Assembly (NCBI GenBank): GCA_963931525.1
Contig: OZ007023.1
Span: 2,046,001 to 2,110,000 of the forward strand
Reading direction: 5' to 3'
Length of the DNA stretch: 64,000 bases
From: Fimenecus sp900545625
Lineage (GTDB): Bacteria; Bacillota; Clostridia; Oscillospirales; Acutalibacteraceae
Shown: piece by piece, positions 52,901-58,682 of the stretch
How the letters are laid out: the number at the start of each line of letters is the position of its first letter
Numbering within the stretch: position 1 is the stretch's first letter
Program-made: the position numbers and the translations under genes
The notes under the pieces: generated by a model
Seen by the model: the letters and a program-made list of their open reading frames with translations, nothing else
Told to the model about the DNA's origin: nothing
The model's database searches: none

Positions 52901-52951
52901 CCTTGTCAGCTTCCGCTTCGCGAGGGCTTTCGCGAGGCGGTTATTTTTTTG
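52879..52951 (+). ncRNA. Candidate small RNA (about 72 nt) antisense to the early operon
   Basis: A transcript from the promoter at 52844 would start near 52879 and end at the hairpin CCGC-t-TCGCGA-gggctt-TCGCGA-g-GCGG (52913-52940) followed by TTATTTTTTT. It contains no good frame. It is complementary to the operon mRNA between the genes at 52941 and 52340, just upstream of the replication genes, so control of their expression is a reasonable guess. Confidence 0.6.
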
Positions 52952-53300
52952 TACTTTCCTCTGTGCCGCTTTCCCCTTCGGCGGGAGGTTTGATGTCCAG
53001 CGCCGTGGTCCTGTTGTAGCTGTATATTTTCTTTAACAGTTCTAACGGGATATTGCTTGCAATGCGCGGCGGAATGTTCGGCGGCGGGGCTTGGCGGCGG
53101 AAGCGCTTTTCGAGGTGCGGGATCACAAGACGCTCAAAATCCAGCCGCTCGGCGTCAGACGGCGGGAAGTGCAACGCAATCCCGTGTTTTTGTCTGTATC
53201 TGACATATAGGTTTGCAATGTATGGATTTGAGATGTTTACCCTATATCCGTATTTGTTGTTTGCCATAAACGGCGGTTCCGGTGCGGTGTATTCCGGCAT
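52941..53300 (-). CDS. Phage early protein of unknown function, 119 residues
   Basis: It begins MPEYTAPEPPFMANNKYGYRVNISNPYIANLYVRYRQKHG and resembles conserved small early proteins of Clostridia phages. A basic Arg/Pro-rich middle may bind nucleic acid. The ATG follows GGAGG. Its last codons overlap the T-run of the opposite-strand small RNA. Confidence 0.6.
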   Translation of the reverse strand: MPEYTAPEPPFMANNKYGYRVNISNPYIANLYVRYRQKHGIALHFPPSDAERLDFERLVIPHLEKRFRRQAPPPNIPPRIASNIPLELLKKIYSYNRTTALDIKPPAEGESGTEESTKK

Positions 53301-53304
53301 TATT

Positions 53305-53496
53305 TCAGCCTCCTTTCTGCCGCTGGCTCGCGGCGTCGGGCTTATAAAATGGACACGCGCCCCTGTCGAAGCACAGCATCCTGTTCAGTGCCAAGCATCC
53401 GCCGTCCCGGTCATATTGCTCGCTACTGTATGCAAAGCAGTCCCGCTTTTCGCGGCTCGGCGCATGGATAAAGTGTATTGTCACGGTTTCCGTCAC
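53305..53496 (-). CDS. Small Cys-rich phage protein
   Basis: The 63-residue protein reads KRDCFAYSSEQYDRDGGCLALNRMLCFDRGACPFYKP, a four-Cys pattern common in small phage proteins near replication genes. GTG start with AAGGAGGT. Function unknown. Confidence 0.65.
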   Translation of the reverse strand: MTETVTIHFIHAPSREKRDCFAYSSEQYDRDGGCLALNRMLCFDRGACPFYKPDAASQRQKGG

Positions 53497-53693
53497 GGCG
53501 TTAACCTCCTTTCCGCTTCGGTGAGCAGCCTTTCGACCTCTGCAAGCAGCGCCTGCTCGTAATACCCTGCCTTACGCTCTGCATGTTGCAAAAGGCTTTT
53601 CGCCGCCGCGATCTTATTTGCCGCTTCGCGCATACAGATCTCTGCATACGCAAGCTCTTTTTGCAGTTGACTGCAATTCGGGCATTCTGTCAC
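53493..53693 (-). CDS. Small coiled-coil phage protein
   Basis: The 66-residue helical protein (CPNCSQLQKELAYAEICMREAANKIAAAKSLL) has a GTG start with AAGGAGGG at ideal spacing. It overlaps the end of the gene at 53614 by 80 bases in another frame, which is long for a phage; both have good start signals. Confidence 0.6.
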   Translation of the reverse strand: MTECPNCSQLQKELAYAEICMREAANKIAAAKSLLQHAERKAGYYEQALLAEVERLLTEAERRLTP

Positions 53694-53913
53694 GGCTTGT
53701 CCCTCCTTTTTTCGTGCTTTCCAGCAGCAAGTCCAGCATTTGTTCCGCTGTGTCCGTTGCGTCTTTCAGCGCTGCGGTCATGGCGCGTATGCATTTATCC
53801 TGTGCGGCGATCACAGCTTGCAGCGTTTCTATGTACCTCACTGCCAGCTTGCCGTTTTGCTCGAACAGCTCGCGGAAATCAAGCTCGGCAGATACACTGA
53901 CTTCGGGCTTCAT
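53614..53913 (-). CDS. Small helical phage protein
   Basis: The 99-residue protein begins MKPEVSVSAELDFRELFEQNGKLAVRYIETLQAVIAAQDK. ATG 53913 follows AGGAGGTGA and overlaps the pentapeptide gene by 4 bases. The last 25 residues (after ESTKKGGTS) are basic and Cys-containing and lie over the next gene. Unknown function. Confidence 0.6.
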   Translation of the reverse strand: MKPEVSVSAELDFRELFEQNGKLAVRYIETLQAVIAAQDKCIRAMTAALKDATDTAEQMLDLLLESTKKGGTSRDRMPELQSTAKRACVCRDLYARSGK

Positions 53914-54656
53914 GTTGTCACCTCCTGCTGCGCAATTCTTCCGCATTCATCCACGCGATGAAACTGATTTGCTGCGCTGATGAGTTCCGGCGTAAACAAA
54001 AGACTTTTCATTTCGTCGCTTGTGTTTTTGCTGTATGCGACATTGCGCAAGAGGTGGTACAAGAGCTGACGGGCAAGCCTGTCATCGATATGCATATCCA
54101 GCCCACCGCACCACAGCGGGAAGCAGGAAAAATCGAGGTTGGCACCGCGCAGGTCGGCACCGCGCAGGCCGGCACCGCACAGGTTGGCATAACGCAGGTC
54201 GGCACCGCGCAGGTCGGCACCGCGCAGGCCGGCACCGCACAGGTTGGCACCGAACATGTTGGCACCACGCAGGTCGGCCCCGCACAGGTTGGCACCGCAC
54301 AGGTTGGCATTGCGCAGGTCGGCATTGCGCAGGTTGGCATCGAACATGTTGGCACCGCTCAGTTCGGCACCGCTCAGGTCGGCACCGCTCAGGTCGGCAC
54401 CGCGCAGGTCGGCACCGCACAGGTTGGCATTGCGCAGGTTGGCATTGCTCAGGTCGGCACCGCACAGGTTGGCATTGCGCAGGTCGGCACCGCACAGGTT
54501 GGCATTTCGCAGGTCGGCATCGCGCAGGTCGGCATCGCGCAGGTCGGCACCGCACAGGTTGGCATTGCGCAGGTTGGCTTTTACTCCTTCTATGTTGTCG
54601 CCATCCAGCCATTTTTTATGTTTCTGCAATATCTCTTGCAGTTTTGCTTGTTCCAT
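53910..54656 (-). CDS. Pentapeptide repeat protein
   Basis: The 248-residue protein has about 30 tandem A(D/N)L(R/C/S)x units between residues 24 and 172, which fold as a right-handed quadrilateral beta helix. A folded helical tail of about 75 residues follows (MHIDDRLARQLLYHLLRNVAYSKN). Some family members mimic DNA and block gyrase (MfpA, Qnr); many do not. Start ATG with GAGGTGA. The repeat DNA is a 15-bp minisatellite, so the protein can change length easily. Confidence 0.9.
   Translation of the reverse strand: MEQAKLQEILQKHKKWLDGDNIEGVKANLRNANLCGADLRDADLRDADLRNANLCGADLRNANLCGADLSNANLRNANLCGADLRGADLSGADLSGAELSGANMFDANLRNADLRNANLCGANLCGADLRGANMFGANLCGAGLRGADLRGADLRYANLCGAGLRGADLRGANLDFSCFPLWCGGLDMHIDDRLARQLLYHLLRNVAYSKNTSDEMKSLLFTPELISAANQFHRVDECGRIAQQEVTT
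54140..54587. repeat. 15-bp coding minisatellite in the pentapeptide gene
   Basis: About 30 tandem units of the type CAGGTCGGCACCGCG / CAGGTTGGCATTGCG, each one pentapeptide. Many units are identical, which points to recent duplication or frequent slippage. It is the cause of long false frames on the plus strand. Confidence 0.9.
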
Positions 54657-54662
54657 TGTCTA

Positions 54663-54818
54663 TCACCTCATAATCCAAAATATCAAGCAATCCACGCACG
54701 CATACGCTGTGACGGCGGCGATGATGCACCATGCAACAAGCTCCGTGCGGTAGCGGCGCAGCTCGGGCAGGATATCCGCGCGTGTGGGCTGTACCTTGTG
54801 CCCGGCGGGAATCTCCAC
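54663..54818 (-). CDS. Small membrane protein, paralogue of the next gene
   Basis: The 51-residue frame (MEIPAGHKVQPTRADILPEL, then one membrane span) matches the end of the product at 54832 in the pattern AP.xI..GHxVQ.TR followed by a span. GTG 54818 is 15 bases from a GGAGG site; a TTG further upstream is possible. The start is uncertain. Confidence 0.45.
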   Translation of the reverse strand: MEIPAGHKVQPTRADILPELRRYRTELVAWCIIAAVTAYACVDCLIFWIMR

Positions 54819-54831
54819 CGGTGCATGGGCT

Positions 54832-55095
54832 TTACCTCCAAACAAAACCGGCCATGAACGCCGTGACAAATAATGCAATCGAGTATCCGAAAATATCCGC
54901 TTTGCACCTGCACAGCGCGCGCATATGTACGTCCCTTGTGGTCTGCACCCTGTGCCCGTCCGTGATCTTTTCCGGCGCGAGGGCATACCTCTTTTTGAGC
55001 GCGAAAAACGCACGTAAACGTGAAATCAAGCCAAGTAGGAACAATGCACCCACACAGAACAGCAGGAGTTCAAGGAAGACAAGATCATACGGCAT
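54832..55095 (-). CDS. Two-span phage membrane protein
   Basis: The 87-residue protein has an N-terminal span (FLELLLFCVGALFLLGLI), a loop with EKITDGHRVQTTRDVHMRALCRCK and a second span (IFGYSIALFVTAFMAGF). Its loop and last span resemble the following small gene. Its start overlaps the stop of the gene before by 1 base. Function unknown. Confidence 0.6.
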   Translation of the reverse strand: MPYDLVFLELLLFCVGALFLLGLISRLRAFFALKKRYALAPEKITDGHRVQTTRDVHMRALCRCKADIFGYSIALFVTAFMAGFVWR

Positions 55096-55370
55096 TATTG
55101 CTCACCTTCTTGCTTATCTGCATATAAAGCAGTTCGTCGTGCTTTACGCTCTTTTTCGATCCTTTTCCGTTCTCTGCGCATCTCATTTTGATATTGCTTG
55201 AATTTTGCCGCCATGCGAGCAGCGAATTCGTCGCAGACCTGAACCTGTTCCTGTGCCTCTTCCGATTTGGCATCCGTTTCATCGCTTTTGTGGATGTATA
55301 TCGGTTGAGGCGGTAAAAAGTTCCCGTTTTTATCTCGTTCGGCCATGATGCCTACTTGTATATACGGCAC
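55095..55370 (-). CDS. Charged small phage protein
   Basis: The 91-residue protein has a Pro-rich N-terminus (NGNFLPPQPIYIHK) and a highly charged helix (MRRERKRIEKERKARR). Unknown role in the early block. Confidence 0.55.
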   Translation of the reverse strand: MPYIQVGIMAERDKNGNFLPPQPIYIHKSDETDAKSEEAQEQVQVCDEFAARMAAKFKQYQNEMRRERKRIEKERKARRTALYADKQEGEQ

Positions 55371-55383
55371 TTATCTCACCCCC

Positions 55384-55587
55384 TCACGCGCTCTGGCTCG
55401 GCGCTAAATCGTCCAGCGTGCATTCGAGCACATTCGCAATCTGCCGTGCAAGCGCAAGGCTCGGTTGTTTTATGCCGGTTTCAATTTTGGCGATCATGGA
55501 CTGTTTCACGTACACCTTGTCCGCGAGCTCCTGCTGCGTAAGGTGCATAGCCTCCCGCTTCGCTTTGATGTTTTCCGCTACGCTCAA
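55384..55587 (-). CDS. Cro/XRE-type DNA-binding protein
   Basis: The 67-residue protein is one HTH_3 domain: NIKAKREAMHLTQQELADKVYVKQSMIAKIETGIKQPSLALARQIANVLECTLDDL. TTG 55587 has AAAGGAG 8 bases upstream. As the HTH gene on the lytic side it may act as Cro. Confidence 0.85.
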   Translation of the reverse strand: MSVAENIKAKREAMHLTQQELADKVYVKQSMIAKIETGIKQPSLALARQIANVLECTLDDLAPSQSA

Positions 55588-55610
55588 TTTGATTTCTCCT
55601 TTCAAAAAAT

Positions 55611-55641
55611 AAAAAGGACTACAGGCGAATACCCATAGTCC
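55611..55641 (-). terminator. Hairpin in front of the Cro-like gene
   Basis: On the minus strand GGACTA...TAGTCC is followed by TTTTTATTTTTTGAAAGGAG, which is both T-run and leader to the HTH gene. It resembles the other hairpin leaders of this phage. Confidence 0.6.
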
Positions 55642-55658
55642 CGATTGACTGTTTCCCG

Positions 55659-55817
55659 CTACCCAATTGCAGCGGTCTTGATTTTCACTTTTCTGCGGAT
55701 TTGCACCACAACAAGATTCCCTTTTTCGCGCTTGAGCTCAACCGTGTCCCCTTGATTGAGGATGCGCAGGATCTCTCGCGCCGTTTCCTCCGAGAACAGC
55801 GCTTTTGCATCTCCCAA
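55659..55817 (-). CDS. Small phage protein, 52 residues
   Basis: The frame reads MGDAKALFSEETAREILRIL, then a basic beta part ending KIKTAAIG. A TTG start at 55817 has GAGGTG close by; an ATG at 55835 gives 58 residues but no site. Similar to small phage proteins beside Cro-like genes. Unknown function. Confidence 0.5.
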   Translation of the reverse strand: MGDAKALFSEETAREILRILNQGDTVELKREKGNLVVVQIRRKVKIKTAAIG

Positions 55818-55875
55818 AGCTATCACCTCTTTCATATTGCTCGACCGAGCACATGAGTTTACCTGCTACCTTTGT

Positions 55876-55904
55876 TTGCCCTTTTTAGCACGACATGATA
55901 TAAT
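55876..55904 (+). promoter_or_regulatory. SigA promoter of the plus-strand cargo gene
   Basis: TTGCCC, a 17-base spacer and TATAAT, followed by AAAAGGAG and the ATG at 55926. Confidence 0.8.
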
Positions 55905-55925
55905 CGCACAAAAAGGAGTGATTAT

Positions 55926-56243
55926 ATGGACTTAACAAAAGATGCAGACAAAATGATTTGCTGCATATACAAATCTTTTCTACAAAGAAAAAAAGATGGT
56001 TCATCCAAGGCTGCCGCGCGCCGATTTGAGGATAGCTTTTTTTCGAGCGAGGAACATCTATCTGCTTGGGAACATGAAGATATATCCGAAACTCGTCTCG
56101 AATTGGGGCGCAACGGTCTTATCAAAAACTATATCGGCGGAAATTTTGAATTGACCGATATGGGTATTGTTTATATGGAATCCAGATTCAAAAACAATCT
56201 TATTGCCGTTACAGACTTCATATCGAAGTTTTTGCCTTGGTAG
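55926..56243 (+). CDS. Small plus-strand phage protein, winged-helix-like
   Basis: The 105-residue protein (KAAARRFEDSFFSSEEHLSAWEHEDISETRLELGRNGLIKNYIGGNFELTDMGIVYMESRF) has the helix-helix-strand layout of YjcQ-like winged-helix proteins: a recognition helix and a wing with ELTDMGI. It is read against the early operon from its own consensus promoter, so it is likely made in the lysogen. It overlaps the convergent gene by 26 bases. Confidence 0.65.
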   Translation: MDLTKDADKMICCIYKSFLQRKKDGSSKAAARRFEDSFFSSEEHLSAWEHEDISETRLELGRNGLIKNYIGGNFELTDMGIVYMESRFKNNLIAVTDFISKFLPW

Positions 56244-56421
56244 TTTCTCTTTCGCGCATGGAAGAAAAATCGTATTCCGTTGTTATATGCAGCGACCACT
56301 CGCCGTTCTCAAATTCCAGCTTTAGATAGGAAGTTTCCTTAGACAGATCTATGCCGTTTATAATGCACCTACCTTGTTGCGTGTTGATTTCAAGCGTTTT
56401 TAAGTGCCCAACTGAGCTCAT
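56218..56421 (-). CDS. First gene of the leftward early operon
   Basis: The 67-residue protein (MSSVGHLKTLEINTQQGRCIINGIDLSKETSYLKLEFENGEWSL) begins behind GGGAGGTGA and is the first gene after the operator-covered promoter. It looks like a small beta protein. Its role may be regulatory, but no family is known to me. Confidence 0.6.
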   Translation of the reverse strand: MSSVGHLKTLEINTQQGRCIINGIDLSKETSYLKLEFENGEWSLHITTEYDFSSMRERETTKAKTSI

Positions 56422-56530
56422 AGGTTCACCTCCCATTTTATATGTTTTGCCCGTGCGCACTGTTGTATAAATGCGTTGCAATCAGTAACATTTTGTGTTA
56501 TATTGGTGGTAAAGGTATGACCTTGAGTAT

Positions 56531-56559
56531 AGTATATCTCTAAGTTTAGTTATTGTCAA
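56531..56559 (-). promoter_or_regulatory. Leftward early promoter
   Basis: On the minus strand TTGACA, 17 bases and TATACT form a consensus promoter. Its spacer contains the operator copy at 56537-56552. It should start the long lytic transcript at about 56524. Confidence 0.85.
56537..56552. promoter_or_regulatory. Operator 2 (imperfect)
   Basis: TCTCTAAGTTTAGTTA is an imperfect copy of the palindrome at 56569 and lies in the spacer of the leftward promoter, so a bound repressor would block RNA polymerase. Confidence 0.7.
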
Positions 56560-56568
56560 CAGTTATTT

Positions 56569-56584
56569 TATCTAAATTTAGATA
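56569..56584. promoter_or_regulatory. Operator 1 (perfect palindrome)
   Basis: TATCTAAATTTAGATA is a perfect 16-bp palindrome 32 bases from operator 2 (about three helical turns) and just upstream of the repressor gene. It is likely bound by the repressor and may also control its own gene. Confidence 0.75.
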
Positions 56585-56616
56585 TTTAGCAAAATGCATA
56601 AAAAGGATTTATTGTA

Positions 56617-56976
56617 ATGTACAATTCTTCTAAAGTTGCGGAAAGAATAAAAAATACAGCAAAAAAGCGTAATGTTTCCATGAAGCAGTTGTTGTCTGAT
56701 GTTGGATTAGGGTTCAACACCATGTCTAATATGCAAACATCTATGCCAAAGGCGGATAATCTTGCAAAAATTGCCGATTATCTCGACTGCTCCGTTGACT
56801 ATCTGCTTGGACGCACGGACGTCCCCGAAGTTAACAAGCGGGATGAAGAAGTTGCCGTGTATAAGGTCGCGGCACGCGGCGGCGAAAAAGAGATCAAGCT
56901 CAATGCTGCCCAGCGCGCAGAGTTGGAACGGATCATCAACGAGCACAAAGACGACGATAACAGCGATTTAGTTTAA
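56617..56976 (+). CDS. CI-like phage repressor (XRE family)
   Basis: The 119-residue protein has an N-terminal HTH_3 domain (VAERIKNTAKKRNVSMKQLLSDVGLGFNTMSNMQ...ADNLAKIADYLDCSVDYLLGRTD) and a short C-terminal part without a LexA-type peptidase. It lies next to two operator-like palindromes and divergent from the lytic operon. Without self-cleavage, induction probably depends on the ImmA-type protease that follows. Confidence 0.9.
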   Translation: MYNSSKVAERIKNTAKKRNVSMKQLLSDVGLGFNTMSNMQTSMPKADNLAKIADYLDCSVDYLLGRTDVPEVNKRDEEVAVYKVAARGGEKEIKLNAAQRAELERIINEHKDDDNSDLV

Positions 56977-57058
56977 TAAAAAACGAAGCAGCCGCTTCGT
57001 AAAATCCACATATTTATTTCCCTGCCTTCCGCTTACACTATAAGCGGAGGTGTGCAGG

Positions 57059-57643
57059 ATGTACGAACAATATCAAGCCGCAAGAGACGCGGCATGGCGG
57101 GCTTTGTTGGAATGCAATATCCGAGCTTTGCCCGTGAACTTGAACCAAGTTGCCGAGCACTATACCATTGAGATCGTGCGGTATTCGGATTGCGCTTTGA
57201 CGCAGATTTTCGATCCCGAAGCGGTCTCCGGCGACGGCTTCATCGCAAAAATAAACGAAAGAAAAATCATTTTTCTAAACGACAGAATCAAAACACGTGG
57301 GCGGCGGCGCTTTACGCTCTGCCACGAGCTCGGGCACGGTGTCTTGGGGCACCCGCTGGATCACATTATTACGAGAAACAGCGAAGCGGATAGCAGCGAT
57401 CCGATGGAAATGCAGGCAAATGTCTTTGCGCGGGATCTTCTCGCGCCCGCCTGCGTGCTGCATGCGCTTGGGGTAACGACGGCACAGGAGATCATGCAGA
57501 TTTGCAGCATTTCGAAGACGTCGGCAGAAATACGCATGGATCGGCTTCGGCTGCTTCGTGAACGGGATAAATTCGGGACTTCCCCGCTGGAGTGGCAGGT
57601 GCGGGAACAATTTGACGATTTTATCCGCGCAAATCGATTGTAA
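57059..57643 (+). CDS. immA: ImmA/IrrE family metallopeptidase
   Basis: The 194-residue protein has the zinc-protease motif LCHELGHGVLGHP and the third ligand region METQ-like ANVFARDLLAPACVL. In ICEBs1 and phi105, ImmA cleaves the partner repressor to induce the element. Here it follows the repressor on the same strand with an 82-base gap. ATG 57059 is chosen because GCGGAGGTG lies just upstream. Confidence 0.92.
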   Translation: MYEQYQAARDAAWRALLECNIRALPVNLNQVAEHYTIEIVRYSDCALTQIFDPEAVSGDGFIAKINERKIIFLNDRIKTRGRRRFTLCHELGHGVLGHPLDHIITRNSEADSSDPMEMQANVFARDLLAPACVLHALGVTTAQEIMQICSISKTSAEIRMDRLRLLRERDKFGTSPLEWQVREQFDDFIRANRL

Positions 57644-57653
57644 GCAAAAAATA

Positions 57654-57683
57654 AAAGCCGCTCACATTACGTGGGCGGCTTTG
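57654..57683 (+). terminator. Intrinsic terminator after immA
   Basis: AGCCGC-t-CAC-attac-GTG-g-GCGGCT followed by TTG. It separates the repressor-immA unit from the AT-rich gene. Confidence 0.75.
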
Positions 57684-57726
57684 TACTAAGCAGGTTAAAT
57701 ATTTAGGGGTGTGGAGGAATAAACTC

Positions 57727-58629
57727 ATGGAGTATACAGCGATCATTGTCGCAGTGATTGCAGCGTTTGCTTCTGTCTTTGGTGCAATTTTTACCTTTTT
57801 CTCAAATCGTTCTAATACCAAATCAAGTAAAACCACAAGCATCATGGAAGAACAGTATCTAAAAGTTGTAGCGCCAATACATAAGGCGATATCTGTTCAA
57901 GATGAAAATATGTGCGAAAATATCCACTCAATTATCTATGATAACTATGAATTAGTACCAGAAGAACTCATAAGTGATTTTTGGAAATCCTATCGTCAGT
58001 TATCTAATGCTGATAAAGATTTTAAAATCTCCGACACCTCTTTTGGACGCAGAATAGATAAGTTTTATAAAATTCTAAGAAAAAAACTTGGCTATTCAAA
58101 GGCAAGAGTATCTCGCAAAGATTTGCGAGACAAAAGATTATTGGCGGCATCTAATAAAATGCGTCTGTACAGCTATAGTATATATGTTTTTTTAGGTATA
58201 GTATCTATAATCGGTTGTGTATTATTTTATTTAATAATGTTTGAGCTTCCAAGTACGACAGATTCATTTACTCACTCACCTACTTCTACTACATCTCCAT
58301 CTGAATTAATATCAAACAGCACAATGCAAATTGTTGACAATAAAATCATTTTTTCTGTTAATTCAGACTCTTCTACTTTTGAATATTCTTTTCTTGCTGA
58401 AAAAGACGGTCAACATCGTTTAGAATTTATGAATTACGATATTAATAACGAATTCTATGTAACTGTCGAAAATGAGCGTAGAGAAGAAATTGCTCACGGT
58501 GCATCATTCAACGGAGGAATTACTTTAGAGGATTTAACGAAAGGTGAATATTATACAATTCGAGTTGAAATAACCCATTTTGAAAACAGTTTTGATTTTG
58601 TAATTGAAATTAAAGAACCAGATGTTTGA
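57727..58629 (+). CDS. AT-rich two-span membrane protein (cargo gene)
   Basis: The 300-residue protein has an N-terminal span (TAIIVAVIAAFASVFGAIFTFF), a cytoplasmic helical region, a second span near residue 170 (YVFLGIVSIIGCVLFYLIMF), a Ser/Thr/Pro linker and a beta-sandwich-like outer domain. The codons are strikingly AT-rich compared with everything around. It lies between immA and the integrase, a known slot for lysogenic cargo such as exclusion or abortive infection genes. Function unknown. Confidence 0.7.
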   Translation: MEYTAIIVAVIAAFASVFGAIFTFFSNRSNTKSSKTTSIMEEQYLKVVAPIHKAISVQDENMCENIHSIIYDNYELVPEELISDFWKSYRQLSNADKDFKISDTSFGRRIDKFYKILRKKLGYSKARVSRKDLRDKRLLAASNKMRLYSYSIYVFLGIVSIIGCVLFYLIMFELPSTTDSFTHSPTSTTSPSELISNSTMQIVDNKIIFSVNSDSSTFEYSFLAEKDGQHRLEFMNYDINNEFYVTVENERREEIAHGASFNGGITLEDLTKGEYYTIRVEITHFENSFDFVIEIKEPDV

Positions 58630-58682
58630 GAATATACTGTCCAATTTGAAAGCCTTTAGAAATTTATCAGAGAGGGTAACTC

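Noticed and set aside
54140..54587. Regular repeat array that could be taken for CRISPR
   Set aside because: The unit is 15 bp, tandem without spacers and in frame with a pentapeptide-repeat protein.
53958..54857. Long plus-strand frame of 299 residues with VGTAQVGTAQ-like repeats, and two further repeat frames
   Set aside because: They are shadows of the 15-bp minisatellite in the minus-strand pentapeptide gene; no start signal and no family.
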